This document shows positions 7,538 through 16,821 of a DNA stretch of 33,683 nucleotides, piece by piece. This DNA comes from Sulfurimonas sp. Its GTDB lineage: Bacteria; Campylobacterota; Campylobacteria; Campylobacterales; Sulfurimonadaceae. The stretch spans positions 1-33,683 of the forward strand of contig JANEIH010000010.1 of NCBI GenBank assembly GCA_024513425.1, written 5' to 3'. Both the position numbers and the translations under genes were made by a program. The notes beneath the pieces were generated by a model, which was not told the origin of the DNA, made no database searches, and saw only the letters and a list, made by a program, of their open reading frames with translations. How positions within the stretch are numbered: position 1 is the first letter of the stretch; each line of letters starts with the position of its first letter.

Positions 7538-9574
7538 GTGAGTAAAGTCTATTTTTCTACTTGGAAAGGCGAGTCTGTAAACAATATAGGTAAACCTCAA
7601 GAAGAGTGGGAAGAATCCGCTTATAATCTACCGGCACAATATGACGATCATCGTGACTCTAAAGCTTTTATTGGCTGGGATGGTGTCGCACTCTTTCATG
7701 AAGATGTAGATGTTATTCGTCTTGCTATGGAGTATGCTGCACAGTATCAAGAGTATAGTGAAGCATGTGGTAGATGTGCACCTGGGCGTTGGGGTGGTCG
7801 TATTTTATACGATGTACTTGATAAAATTGCTCGCGGTGAAGGTGAAGTAGCTGATTTGGATCACTTGAAAGAGATTGGTAAAAGTATGCAAATTACATCA
7901 AAGTGTGAGATCGGCAAAACTGTACCAAATCCTATTCTTGACTTAATGACACACTTTGAAGATACATTCTTAGAGTGTATCAATGAGAAAAAACAATCAA
8001 AACATTATGAAGAGAGTATTGGCTATATTGCAAAAATCACGGCTCCCTGTACAGATGCGTGCCCAAGTCATGTTGATATTCCCGCATATATTGAGGGTGT
8101 AAGAGATCTGCGTTTTGATGATTCTCTGGAAGCTACGCGTCAGACCATGCCGCTTGCACATGTTTGTGGTCGTGTCTGTCCGCACCCATGTGAAGATGCA
8201 TGTCGTAGAACAAATTTAGATGAGCCTATCTCTATTATGTCACTTAAGCGTCTCGGTGCTGACTGGGAGACGGATCATGGATTTGACTTTTTCCATCCTA
8301 TGGAGAAAAAACCATCAATTGATAAGAAAATCGCCGTTATCGGTGCAGGTCCCGCGGGACTTACAACGGCTTACTATACTGCTGTAGAGGGAATTTGTGT
8401 AGATGTTTATGAAGAGCTTCCTGTTCTTGGTGGCGAGGTAACGGTTGGTGTACCTGAGTACCGTATGCCTTGGGATAAGTACGAAAAAGATATCGAATGT
8501 GTAAAAGATATGGGTGTGAACTTTATCACAAACCGTAAAATTACAGCTGATGATATGCGTACATTTGAAAAAGAGTATGACGCTGTTATGGTAGCTACAG
8601 GTACTCGAATCTCTAAAAAAGTTCGTTGTGAAAATGAGCGTGAAGAGATTAAGGGTTACTGGGGTGCTATTGATTTTCTTGACTGGGTAAACCTCTATGA
8701 AAAGTTTGATATAAAAACACCAAAATCGATACAAGAGCAACAGATGCTAAGCCAAGACTTTGTTGACTTGACCGGTAAAATAGTTGTCTGTGTTGGTGGT
8801 GGATTTACTTCGATGGATGTTGTTCGTTGTGCGATTCGTGCCAATGCGAAAAAAGTCTATATGGTTTATCGTCGTGATGAGAATACAATCATTCGCAATA
8901 CAACCTATGAAGAGTATCACGAAGCTGTAGAAGAAGGTGTAGAATTTCTTTTCCATTCCGCAGTAAATAAGATTACAACAGATGAAAATGATATCTTGCG
9001 TGAGCTTCTAATCGATAAATTTGAACTTGTACCTGATCCTGATGGTGGGCGTCCGCAGTTGGTGAAAATTGAGGGTGAGTCATATGCGATTGAGGCGGAC
9101 TACTTAATTCCTGCTGTTTCTCAGTCGGCTGATTTAGACCTGCTTCCTGAGGAGTGGGAAATTGAGAAGACATCATGGGCTACTATCAAGACGAATGGAA
9201 AAGACTATATGACCTCACGCAAGGGTATCTTTGCTTCTGGTGACTGTGAATATGGTCCGATGACGATTGTAAATGCAGTTGGTCAGGCAAAGCGTGCGGC
9301 TTCTGTAATGTCTCGTTATGTTCAAACGGGTGAGATTACGCTTACTGATGAAGAGATTATGGAAGATCACTTGGTAAAACTGAAAGTCTATGACAAGAGA
9401 GAGAAAGTTACAGGTTGGCTTCCGGGGCTTCTGCGTGAGCACTCTGCGGTTTTAGCTGTTAATGAGCGTAAAGACAACAACAAAGAAGTAAATCTTGGCT
9501 TCACGCAAGAGCAGGCTTTGGCTGAAGCAGAGCGATGTATGCGTTGTTATTATATCGCTATGGTTCAATCCTAG
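7538..9574 (+). CDS. NuoF-position fusion: NuoF-type Fe-S domain plus GltD-like FAD/NAD(P)H oxidoreductase
   Basis: A 678-residue protein at the NuoF site. Residues about 55-150 resemble the C-terminal Fe-S (N3) domain of NuoF: ACGRCAPGRWGG, then GEGEVADLDHLKEIGK and SKCEIGK. The N3 pattern C-x2-C-x2-C...C is broken because the third ligand is Gly83 (C77, C80, G83, C123). From about 165 it is a GltD/DPD-type flavoprotein: an N-terminal Fe-S domain with C171, C175, C210, C214, C218 and C222, the FAD motif GAGPAG (269-274), a second dinucleotide motif VGGGFTSMD (about 419-427) with YRRDE, and a FAD-closing GIFASGDCEYGP. The FMN/NADH domain of true NuoF is absent. It starts with GTG at 7538 (the overlapping ATG at 7536 is followed directly by a stop). 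It probably delivers electrons to NuoG; the donor (NAD(P)H, ferredoxin or flavodoxin) is not shown by sequence. Confidence 0.88.
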   Translation: MSKVYFSTWKGESVNNIGKPQEEWEESAYNLPAQYDDHRDSKAFIGWDGVALFHEDVDVIRLAMEYAAQYQEYSEACGRCAPGRWGGRILYDVLDKIARGEGEVADLDHLKEIGKSMQITSKCEIGKTVPNPILDLMTHFEDTFLECINEKKQSKHYEESIGYIAKITAPCTDACPSHVDIPAYIEGVRDLRFDDSLEATRQTMPLAHVCGRVCPHPCEDACRRTNLDEPISIMSLKRLGADWETDHGFDFFHPMEKKPSIDKKIAVIGAGPAGLTTAYYTAVEGICVDVYEELPVLGGEVTVGVPEYRMPWDKYEKDIECVKDMGVNFITNRKITADDMRTFEKEYDAVMVATGTRISKKVRCENEREEIKGYWGAIDFLDWVNLYEKFDIKTPKSIQEQQMLSQDFVDLTGKIVVCVGGGFTSMDVVRCAIRANAKKVYMVYRRDENTIIRNTTYEEYHEAVEEGVEFLFHSAVNKITTDENDILRELLIDKFELVPDPDGGRPQLVKIEGESYAIEADYLIPAVSQSADLDLLPEEWEIEKTSWATIKTNGKDYMTSRKGIFASGDCEYGPMTIVNAVGQAKRAASVMSRYVQTGEITLTDEEIMEDHLVKLKVYDKREKVTGWLPGLLREHSAVLAVNERKDNNKEVNLGFTQEQALAEAERCMRCYYIAMVQS

Positions 9575-9583
9575 GAGTTGATG

Positions 9584-11827
9584 ATGGGTAATACAATTAA
9601 CTTTACAATAGATGGCAAACATGTAACAGCAAGCAAAGGTGAGACAATCCTTCAAGTTGCACGCAAGAACGGTCTCTATATTCCAACAATGTGTTATATT
9701 TCAAAGACTTCTCCATGTGCATCTTGTCGTATCTGTTCTGTAGAGGTTGAGGGTGTTGATGGATTTATTCTCTCATGCAATACGCCACCGACTGAAGGTA
9801 TCAATGTCGCAACAAACTCTTATGAGCTTGAGCGTGAGCGTCAAAACATTATGAAACTCTATGATGTAAATCACCCTTTAGAGTGTGGTGTATGTGACAA
9901 GTCAGGTGAGTGTGACCTACAAAATATGACATTGGAGTTTGGTCTGTCACAGCAGGAGTTCTCCGCAAAAGATCAACTTCGAATTGTAAAAGAGTGGGGA
10001 GTTATCAATTACGACCCAGCACTATGCATTATGTGTGAAAAGTGTGTGCATGTTTGTAATGAAGTAATCGGTGATGATGCAATTGAAGTAAAATTTGGTG
10101 GATATGGCTCAACTATCATTCCGAAAGATTCCGATACGCTTGATTGTACTTTTTGTGGTGAGTGTATCGCAGTTTGTCCGGTCGGCGCACTTGTAAGCAG
10201 TGATTTCAAATATAGTGCAAATGCATGGGAGCTATCGCGTATTCCATCGACATGTTCGCACTGCTCAGCCGGATGCCCACTGGAGTATGAGATACGCCAC
10301 TCCGGCATCAATGCCGATGATGCAATTTACAGAGTAAAAAATAACTTTGAATTTGCATCACTCTGCGGAGCCGGGCGTTTTGGATTTGATTTTGATGTAC
10401 AAGATAACAAAGATAAAAGAAGATTTACAGCAGCATTAAAAGTAGTTCAAAATGCAAGGGCCATCCGTTTTTCATCAATAATTACAAATGAAGAGGCACT
10501 GATTTTACAAAAAATGAAAGAGAAGCTTGGTTTGAAACTTTTTAATGAAGATGCAAGACTCTATGCTCACTTTATGAAAGCCTATGCATCTGTAAGTGGA
10601 AAACTTCACGCAACTGCAAACCTTGAAGCGATCAGAGAAGCTGATGCCATCGTTGTAATAGGGACAAGAGTCGCAACAGACAATCCTTGCGTTCGCTATG
10701 CTTTAACTACGGCAGCGCGTCATAATGGTGCAAAAATCGTCTATGCACACCCTATGGAAGATGTATTGATGAAAAATACTGTAACACAGTTTATGAAGTA
10801 TGAAGTAGGAACAGAAGAGGGTGTGATGGCTCTTCTTGCAAATGAACTTTTGAAAAATACAGATCTTGATGATGCAACAAAAGCCTTCTTTGACAATCTT
10901 GACCTAGGATATCTTGAAGCAGAAAGCAACATAGGCGATGATGAGCTCTTTTTTATGAGTAAGTTGTTTATGCGTGCTGAGAAAAAAGTACTTGTAGTTG
11001 GCGCTGATATGTTTGCTCACGCAAGGGTTCAAAACATTGCCAAGCTTGCAGCGATCATTGAAAAGCATACAGATTTCTCACTGCTTATTGTACCAAATGA
11101 GGTCAATACTATAGGTGTTTCACTTATCTGTGATTTAGATGTTGATGAAGATTTAAGAGGTGTTGTCGGGTATAATGCTCATGGAGAGTATATAATTGCA
11201 GCCGACGAAAATGCAGACTTCATTGTTCCGGCACTCAATCAACAAGAGGGAACTGTTGTTGGTATTGACAATCAGGTGTTGCCGTTAAATGCTGCACTTA
11301 GTTTTAATGGGTATGAGCTTAATGATATAGCATCTGCATTTTGTATTGAAGCTGAAAATACGATTGACTATACAAAAGAGCTACCGCAATCTGTAGGCTT
11401 TAAAGGAGTAGAGTTTGATTCACTAGAGAATTTCTTAGGGGAGTTTGGTGAAGATGAGCGTGGTTATCAGCTTGAGAGTGTAGAGTGTGTAATGGATGGT
11501 AAACTTGAAGAGGTAGCGGAACTCCCAGAGTATAATGGAACAGTTATCTATCAGGTAAATCCTGTATTGCAGTTCAATAGCTTTACAAACAAAACGAAGC
11601 AGTTAGAGCGTGATACAACTCTAAGAGGCTCCGCACAGTTTGCAGCAGTAGCGAAGATTAGTGATGGCGATGAGGTAGAGATTAGTTTAGGAGATACAAC
11701 ACAAAAAAGAGTCTTTAAACTAGATGATGAGTTAAAAGGAACAATTGCACTTAACCCTACATTTGATAGCGGTTACGATCATGGCAGTTATAGATTTCTT
11801 AAATCCAAAATAGTGAGAGTAGTGTAA
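9584..11827 (+). CDS. nuoG: Complex I subunit G, first copy
   Basis: A 748-residue iron-sulfur subunit carrying electrons along the complex I peripheral arm. Motifs in order: [2Fe-2S] ligands C37, C48, C51, C65; the His-Cys3 site HPLECGVCDKSGEC; CIMCEKCVHVC and CTFCGECIAVCPVGAL, together eight cysteines able to hold two [4Fe-4S] clusters; then an N7-type site CSHCSAGC with a later SLCGAGRF; and a molybdopterin-oxidoreductase-like domain without an obvious catalytic site. The ORF track starts at a TTG inside the ribosome binding region; AGGAG at 9573-9577 is six bases before ATG 9584, which is preferred over ATG 9581. It ends in a TAATG overlap with a second, different nuoG. Confidence 0.93.
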   Translation: MGNTINFTIDGKHVTASKGETILQVARKNGLYIPTMCYISKTSPCASCRICSVEVEGVDGFILSCNTPPTEGINVATNSYELERERQNIMKLYDVNHPLECGVCDKSGECDLQNMTLEFGLSQQEFSAKDQLRIVKEWGVINYDPALCIMCEKCVHVCNEVIGDDAIEVKFGGYGSTIIPKDSDTLDCTFCGECIAVCPVGALVSSDFKYSANAWELSRIPSTCSHCSAGCPLEYEIRHSGINADDAIYRVKNNFEFASLCGAGRFGFDFDVQDNKDKRRFTAALKVVQNARAIRFSSIITNEEALILQKMKEKLGLKLFNEDARLYAHFMKAYASVSGKLHATANLEAIREADAIVVIGTRVATDNPCVRYALTTAARHNGAKIVYAHPMEDVLMKNTVTQFMKYEVGTEEGVMALLANELLKNTDLDDATKAFFDNLDLGYLEAESNIGDDELFFMSKLFMRAEKKVLVVGADMFAHARVQNIAKLAAIIEKHTDFSLLIVPNEVNTIGVSLICDLDVDEDLRGVVGYNAHGEYIIAADENADFIVPALNQQEGTVVGIDNQVLPLNAALSFNGYELNDIASAFCIEAENTIDYTKELPQSVGFKGVEFDSLENFLGEFGEDERGYQLESVECVMDGKLEEVAELPEYNGTVIYQVNPVLQFNSFTNKTKQLERDTTLRGSAQFAAVAKISDGDEVEISLGDTTQKRVFKLDDELKGTIALNPTFDSGYDHGSYRFLKSKIVRVV

Positions 11828-14313
11828 TGAGTAAAATAGTCATAAACATTGATGGGAAAGAGATTGAGACACAAGAGGGCGAGTATCTTTTAAATGCTGC
11901 CCGTGCGAACGATATCTTCATTCCCGCAATATGTTATTTAACGCGTTGTAGTCCAACTCTTGCATGTCGTATATGTCTTGTCGAAGCAGATGGTAAACAG
12001 GTTTACGCCTGCAATGCCAAAGCAAAAGATGGAATGAGCATTACTACAAGCACAGAGAGTATTGAAAAAGAGCGTCGCGCTATTATGGAAGTTTACGATG
12101 TAAACCATCCACTACAGTGTGGTGTTTGTGACCAATCAGGAGAGTGTGAGCTTCAAAACTATACGCTTGAAATTGGAGTAGATTCACAAAGTTATGCGAT
12201 CAAAGATGTAGATAGAAGTAGTCATGACTGGGGACATCTTCACTACGATCCAGGTCTCTGTATCGTTTGTGAGCGTTGTGTAACTGCATGCAAAGATATG
12301 ATCGGTGATAATTCACTCAAGACTACTCCTCGTGGTGCTGATGCAATTGATGCCGAGTTTAAAGAGAGTATGCCAAAAGATGCCTATGCGATGTGGAATA
12401 AACTCAACAAATCAGTAATCGGTCTTACCAATGGAACAGATGTTCTTGACTGTACATCATGTGGTGAATGTGCTGCAGTTTGTCCAGTTGGCGCACTTGT
12501 AGATACGCATTTTCTATATAAATCAAATGCATGGGAGTTGAAGCAGATCCCAGCAACATGTGGACACTGTTCTGCAGGTTGTCAGATCTCTTATGATGTA
12601 AAACATACAAGTATTGAAAATCCCAAAGAGAAGATTTACCGTGTAATGAATGAGTGGAACTATGTTTCACTTTGTGGTGCGGGACGCTATGGATTTGATT
12701 ATCAAAATGCAGATGTTGTAAAAGATGAAGCAGCATTCAACACGGCACTTGAGGCATTTAAAAAAGCTACCGCGATCGCATTTACTTCTACTATTACAAA
12801 TGAGGAAGCACTTCTACTGCAGAAGATGAAGAAGAAGTTTGGATACAAACTTATCAACCCCGAAGCAAAAGCATTTCAGACTTTTATGAAAGATTACTCT
12901 GAGATTAGCGGTAGAAAACTTTATAGCTCTGACTTAGAGCGTGTGCATACGACTAACTTTATCGTATCAATCGGTTCAGCATTAAAAACTGATAATCCAA
13001 ATGCTCGTTATGCTCTTAATAACTCTCTTACGGTAAGCAAGGGCGCGGGAATCTACTTTCATCCGGTAGCCGATCCAATTATCGAAGGTCTCGGCAAAGG
13101 AGTTATGACCGTAACACATGCTCCACTGCAAGAAGAGATAGCACTCTATCTGTTGCTTGATCTCTTTGGTGATAAAGAACAGATGCCATCTGAAATCAGT
13201 GAATATTTAGCATCATTTCACTCTGAAAAAACAGTTACAGTAACTGAAGTAGTTAAAGAAAAAGTTGTTGAAGTCGTTAAAGAAGTAAAAGTGAATGAGG
13301 AGACGGGTGAAGAGGAGGAGATTGAAGTAGAAAAATCTAAAATGGTCTCTAAAAAAGTTGAAAAAGAGGTTGTTGTTGATGATAACAAACTTTTAGAGCT
13401 TTTAGGTGCAGATGATAAATTTATGGAGACTTTAGAGAAAAACCTTAAGAAAAAAGAGACTTTTGCTCTTATGGTCGGATCGGATCTTTATAGACATCCA
13501 AAATCAAAAAATCTTGCACGCTTAGTTGCCCTTGTTGAAAAATATACAAAATTTGAACTTGTAATAATCCCATCTCTTACAAATACACTTGGTGTAAGCC
13601 TGATTTGTGATCTTGATGATGAGAGAGACTCTTATACTATTGGTTATAATACAGACGGAGACTTTGTCCTCTCAGCTCTTGGTGATGGTGATTTGGATAT
13701 GCCGGCAATGAATCAGCAAGAGGGAACATTAACATCTGTTAATAAGCGTGTAAACCCTACAAATGCCGCAATCGGTTATAATGGTTATGAGTTTAATGAT
13801 ATTGCAAATGCACTTGGTTTGAAAGCTGATAATATTATTGACTATACAGCAGAACTTCCAACGATTGTCGGATTTAAGCGTGAGGAGTTTGATAACTTGC
13901 CAAATCATTATGAGAATGATGGCACCGAGATGCGTGGCTATGTGTTAGAAAATGTAGCAGTTGCGCCTTCTGGTGACGAAAGTGTAGATAAATTCAGCGA
14001 TGACAAGCTTGAAGGTAGTATAATCTACTTGGCTAATCCTGTGAGACAGTTTACCCCGTTTACACATAAAACGACTGAGCTTGATGAGGTAAGCGGTATC
14101 TATATGAGTGAAGAATTCTTGTCAAATTCTGATTTTAATGAGGGTGATACTGTAAAAATTGCAACTGATAATGGCGAATTAATCGCAAATGTAGTCAGTG
14201 ATAACAAAATAAAAGGTTCAACTGTAGTACTTCCTACTTTTGATAAAAATCTAAACTCAGAGGCTCTCTTTAGCGGATATCGCTTTAGTACAGCTTCGAT
14301 AGAAAAGGTGTAA
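11827..14313 (+). CDS. nuoG: Complex I subunit G, second copy
   Basis: An 828-residue paralogue of the preceding NuoG. It keeps every cofactor motif: [2Fe-2S] ligands C36, C47, C50, C62; HPLQCGVCDQSGEC; CIVCERCVTAC and CTSCGECAAVCPVGAL (eight cysteines); CGHCSAGC with SLCGAGRY. It differs by an extra segment between the two ferredoxin motifs (around KESMPKDAYAMWNKLNK) and by a Val/Lys/Glu-rich insert at about residues 466-521 (TVTEVVKEKVVEVVKEVKV and onward) likely to be helical or extended and solvent exposed. The C-terminal half shares blocks with copy one, such as TNEEALLLQKMK, NTLGVSLICDLD and NQQEGT. Both copies look functional. Whether both sit in one complex or in alternative forms cannot be told. 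Confidence 0.92.
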   Translation: MSKIVINIDGKEIETQEGEYLLNAARANDIFIPAICYLTRCSPTLACRICLVEADGKQVYACNAKAKDGMSITTSTESIEKERRAIMEVYDVNHPLQCGVCDQSGECELQNYTLEIGVDSQSYAIKDVDRSSHDWGHLHYDPGLCIVCERCVTACKDMIGDNSLKTTPRGADAIDAEFKESMPKDAYAMWNKLNKSVIGLTNGTDVLDCTSCGECAAVCPVGALVDTHFLYKSNAWELKQIPATCGHCSAGCQISYDVKHTSIENPKEKIYRVMNEWNYVSLCGAGRYGFDYQNADVVKDEAAFNTALEAFKKATAIAFTSTITNEEALLLQKMKKKFGYKLINPEAKAFQTFMKDYSEISGRKLYSSDLERVHTTNFIVSIGSALKTDNPNARYALNNSLTVSKGAGIYFHPVADPIIEGLGKGVMTVTHAPLQEEIALYLLLDLFGDKEQMPSEISEYLASFHSEKTVTVTEVVKEKVVEVVKEVKVNEETGEEEEIEVEKSKMVSKKVEKEVVVDDNKLLELLGADDKFMETLEKNLKKKETFALMVGSDLYRHPKSKNLARLVALVEKYTKFELVIIPSLTNTLGVSLICDLDDERDSYTIGYNTDGDFVLSALGDGDLDMPAMNQQEGTLTSVNKRVNPTNAAIGYNGYEFNDIANALGLKADNIIDYTAELPTIVGFKREEFDNLPNHYENDGTEMRGYVLENVAVAPSGDESVDKFSDDKLEGSIIYLANPVRQFTPFTHKTTELDEVSGIYMSEEFLSNSDFNEGDTVKIATDNGELIANVVSDNKIKGSTVVLPTFDKNLNSEALFSGYRFSTASIEKV

Positions 14314-14316
14314 TAT

Positions 14317-15306
14317 ATGGACAGTGCATATTTAATTGAAACGATAATCAAAGTCGTTGTAATTCTACTTATATTTTCAGCTTTAGCTGGTATTGGTACA
14401 TATTTTGAGCGTAAGATTCTTGCATTTATGCAACGCCGTTTAGGACCAATGAATGTTGGGCCGTACGGACTTTTACAAGTTGCAGCAGATGGTATCAAAC
14501 TCTTTACAAAAGAGGATATTATTCCTACGAATGTAGTTACTCCTATCTTTAAGATTGCACCTGTAATTACTGCGGCTACAGCGTTTATGGCTGCAGCTGC
14601 AATTCCTTTCTTGCCACCATTTGAGGTTTTTGGATATGAAGTACATCCAATCGTAGCTGATGTGAACATTGGTATTTTATATGTTTTAGGTATGATGGCG
14701 GTAGGGTTTTACGGTCCGCTTCTTGGCGGTATGGCATCAGCAAACAAATTCTCTTTACTTTCAGCCGCGCGTACTGCTGCAGTGTTTATCTCATATGAGG
14801 TTGTAACAGGACTCTCCCTGCTTGCTCCTATTATGATGGTAGGTTCATTATCACTTATTGATTTCAATGAGTATCAAGCCGGTGGTATCGGCGATTGGAT
14901 TGTATGGTCACAACCTGTAGCATTTATTCTTTTTTGGATCTCTGCTTTTGCTGAAACCGGTCGTACACCATTTCACCTGATTGCAAATGACCACGAGATT
15001 ATCGATGGTTTTGGCACTGAGTATTCTGGTATGAGATGGGGTCTTTTCTTCATTGGAGAGTATGCAAATATGTTCTTTATCTCATTTGTAATTCCTTTAA
15101 TCTTCTTAGGAGGTTATGGTGATGGTTCATTGTTTGGGGCGCTTGGTCTTCTTGGAAAAATGTCGTTTTTCTTCTTTTTCTTTTTATGGACAAGAGCTGC
15201 GTGGCCAGATGTAAGACCTGACCAGTTAATGTGGTTATGTTGGAAAATACTTATGCCAATAGCGGTGATTAATGTTGTAATCACTGGCTTTGTGATGATG
15301 TTTTAA
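14317..15306 (+). CDS. nuoH: Complex I subunit H
   Basis: A 329-residue membrane subunit with about eight to nine helices at the junction of the two arms, forming part of the quinone channel and the first proton path. Conserved loops are present: FERKILAFMQRRLGPMNVG, DGIKLFTKEDIIP, and FAETGRTPFHLIANDHEI followed by EYSGMRWGLFFIGEYANM. The acidic residues in these loops, important for coupling, are retained. The start ATG at 14317 follows AAAGGTG and lies three bases after the second nuoG. Confidence 0.96.
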   Translation: MDSAYLIETIIKVVVILLIFSALAGIGTYFERKILAFMQRRLGPMNVGPYGLLQVAADGIKLFTKEDIIPTNVVTPIFKIAPVITAATAFMAAAAIPFLPPFEVFGYEVHPIVADVNIGILYVLGMMAVGFYGPLLGGMASANKFSLLSAARTAAVFISYEVVTGLSLLAPIMMVGSLSLIDFNEYQAGGIGDWIVWSQPVAFILFWISAFAETGRTPFHLIANDHEIIDGFGTEYSGMRWGLFFIGEYANMFFISFVIPLIFLGGYGDGSLFGALGLLGKMSFFFFFFLWTRAAWPDVRPDQLMWLCWKILMPIAVINVVITGFVMMF

Positions 15307-15316
15307 GGGGATATGA

Positions 15317-15934
15317 ATGAGTTTAGAAGCATTTAACAATAGAAATGTAGCAGAAGGTGATTACTTTCTTGTTGCCATAGAGGAGTATCCGACAACAGGT
15401 TGGGATAAGTTTAAGCGTGTAGTAAAGAGAACTTTCAAGGGAGAGCTTTTTGTAGGTCTTTGGGTAGTGTTGCGTGAGATGATTCGTTTTGATATCCATA
15501 CTGTTCAATATCCTCAAGAGAAGATGCCAATTGGCCCAAGGTACCGTGCTGTGCATCAGATGAAAAGACTTTGGGAGTCTAATACTGAGCGATGTATCGG
15601 TTGCGGACTCTGTGAGAAGATCTGTATCTCTGATTGTATTAGAATGGATACTAAAATTGATGAAAACTCTCGCAAAGAGGTAACAGAGTACACAATCAAT
15701 CTTGGTCGCTGTATCTTCTGTGGTTATTGTGCAGAGGTTTGTCCCGAACTTGCAATTACTCACAGTGGAGAGTATGAGAATGCAAGTGAGCAGAGAGAGC
15801 ACTTCATTATCTATGAAGATATGTTAACACCGATTGATAAAATGAAAGCTGGAAAACAGCTTGAATTTGAAGGTTTTGGTGCCATCACACCACATGAAGA
15901 CGAGCGTGTTAAGAAGACACCTCTAGCATATTAA
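15317..15934 (+). CDS. nuoI: Complex I subunit I (two [4Fe-4S])
   Basis: A 205-residue ferredoxin-like subunit that passes electrons from NuoG to NuoB through clusters N6a and N6b. Two complete ligand sets are seen: CIGCGLCEKIC with a nearby C in ISDC, and CIFCGYCAEVCPEL. The N-terminal about 90 residues include amphipathic segments that lie against the membrane arm. AAGGGGAT precedes the ATG. The gene is between nuoH and nuoJ as expected. Confidence 0.96.
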   Translation: MSLEAFNNRNVAEGDYFLVAIEEYPTTGWDKFKRVVKRTFKGELFVGLWVVLREMIRFDIHTVQYPQEKMPIGPRYRAVHQMKRLWESNTERCIGCGLCEKICISDCIRMDTKIDENSRKEVTEYTINLGRCIFCGYCAEVCPELAITHSGEYENASEQREHFIIYEDMLTPIDKMKAGKQLEFEGFGAITPHEDERVKKTPLAY

Positions 15935-15946
15935 GGAGTATGAATT

Positions 15947-16513
15947 ATGTTTGAAGCAGTAGCGTTTTACTTGTTTGCATTTTTAACGATTGCGATGTTT
16001 TTTATAACAGTGACTACATCGCAAGCGTTATATGCATTAACCGCATTGGCAGCGGGAATGATTTTTATATCGGCATTTTTCTTTATCCTTGGTGCTGATT
16101 TTTTAGGTGTGATACAGATTATCGTCTATACAGGTGCCGTAATGGCTCTTTATGCCTTTGGTATGATGTTTTTTGATACGACACGCAAGGTTAAAGAGAA
16201 GAGGGGAAACAGATATATTATCGTTGGACTTTCAACTCTTACGGCAGTTTTGATTGTTGTGATTTTCGCAGCTCCTATGGTAAGCAAAAATATTGTAGCA
16301 CTTTATCCTGTGATTGAAGATGCCGGAAATATACAGCTTGTAGGCGTGATTCTTTTTACAAAATACCTTATTCCATTTGAGGTTGCGGCAATTATGCTAC
16401 TTGTGGCAATGGTTGCAGGAATTGTACTAGCCGGCAAGAAGATGGATATCTCTCTCACACTTATGAGTTCTGAAGAGATTAAAAAAGAAGAAAATAAAAA
16501 GGTGCTTTCATGA
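15947..16513 (+). CDS. nuoJ: Complex I subunit J
   Basis: A 188-residue membrane subunit with five predicted helices. The conserved third helix region reads FLGVIQIIVYTGAVMALYAFGMMF, with the pi-bulge-type segment typical of NuoJ/ND6. A charged cytoplasmic tail (KKEENKK) ends the protein. Start ATG follows AAGGAG. Its TGA overlaps the nuoK start (ATGA), so translation is probably coupled. Confidence 0.95.
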   Translation: MFEAVAFYLFAFLTIAMFFITVTTSQALYALTALAAGMIFISAFFFILGADFLGVIQIIVYTGAVMALYAFGMMFFDTTRKVKEKRGNRYIIVGLSTLTAVLIVVIFAAPMVSKNIVALYPVIEDAGNIQLVGVILFTKYLIPFEVAAIMLLVAMVAGIVLAGKKMDISLTLMSSEEIKKEENKKVLS

Positions 16514-16818
16514 TGGAAATAGGTTTAAATCATTATCTTGTTCTATCCACGATTCTCTTTGCAATAGGTCTCGCAGGTGTAATAAAGAGAAAAAACTTGC
16601 TTTTATTGTTTTTCGCAACCGAGATTTTACTAAACTCTGTAAATATCGCCTTTGCCGCTATTTCACACTATTATGGTGACTTAACCGGTCAAATGTTTGC
16701 ATTTTTCATAATTGCAATCGCTGCCTCAGAAGTTGCTGTAGGGCTTGGTCTATTAATTGTATGGTATAAGCGTCATGGAAATATCGACCTAGAAACCATG
16801 AAAAGTATGAGAGGATAA
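16510..16818 (+). CDS. nuoK: Complex I subunit K
   Basis: A 102-residue subunit with three helices, homologous to MrpC and ND4L. The conserved membrane glutamates are present in LLLLFFATEILLNSVNIAF and in the later IAIAASEVAVGLGLL, both needed for proton coupling in studied homologues. Two in-frame ATGs occur (16510 and 16513); the first overlaps the nuoJ stop by four bases and is used here, but the second is equally possible. Confidence 0.95.
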   Translation: MMEIGLNHYLVLSTILFAIGLAGVIKRKNLLLLFFATEILLNSVNIAFAAISHYYGDLTGQMFAFFIIAIAASEVAVGLGLLIVWYKRHGNIDLETMKSMRG

Positions 16819-16821
16819 GCC

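Noticed and set aside
8315-9442. Several minus-strand ORFs of 60-140 codons inside the nuo operon
   Set aside because: They are shadows of the NuoF-position gene, with Tyr/Phe/Thr/Cys-rich composition and no ribosome binding sites or motifs.
9578-9583. TTG and first ATG as the nuoG1 start
   Set aside because: They lie only zero and three bases after the AGGAG; the ATG at 9584 has normal spacing.
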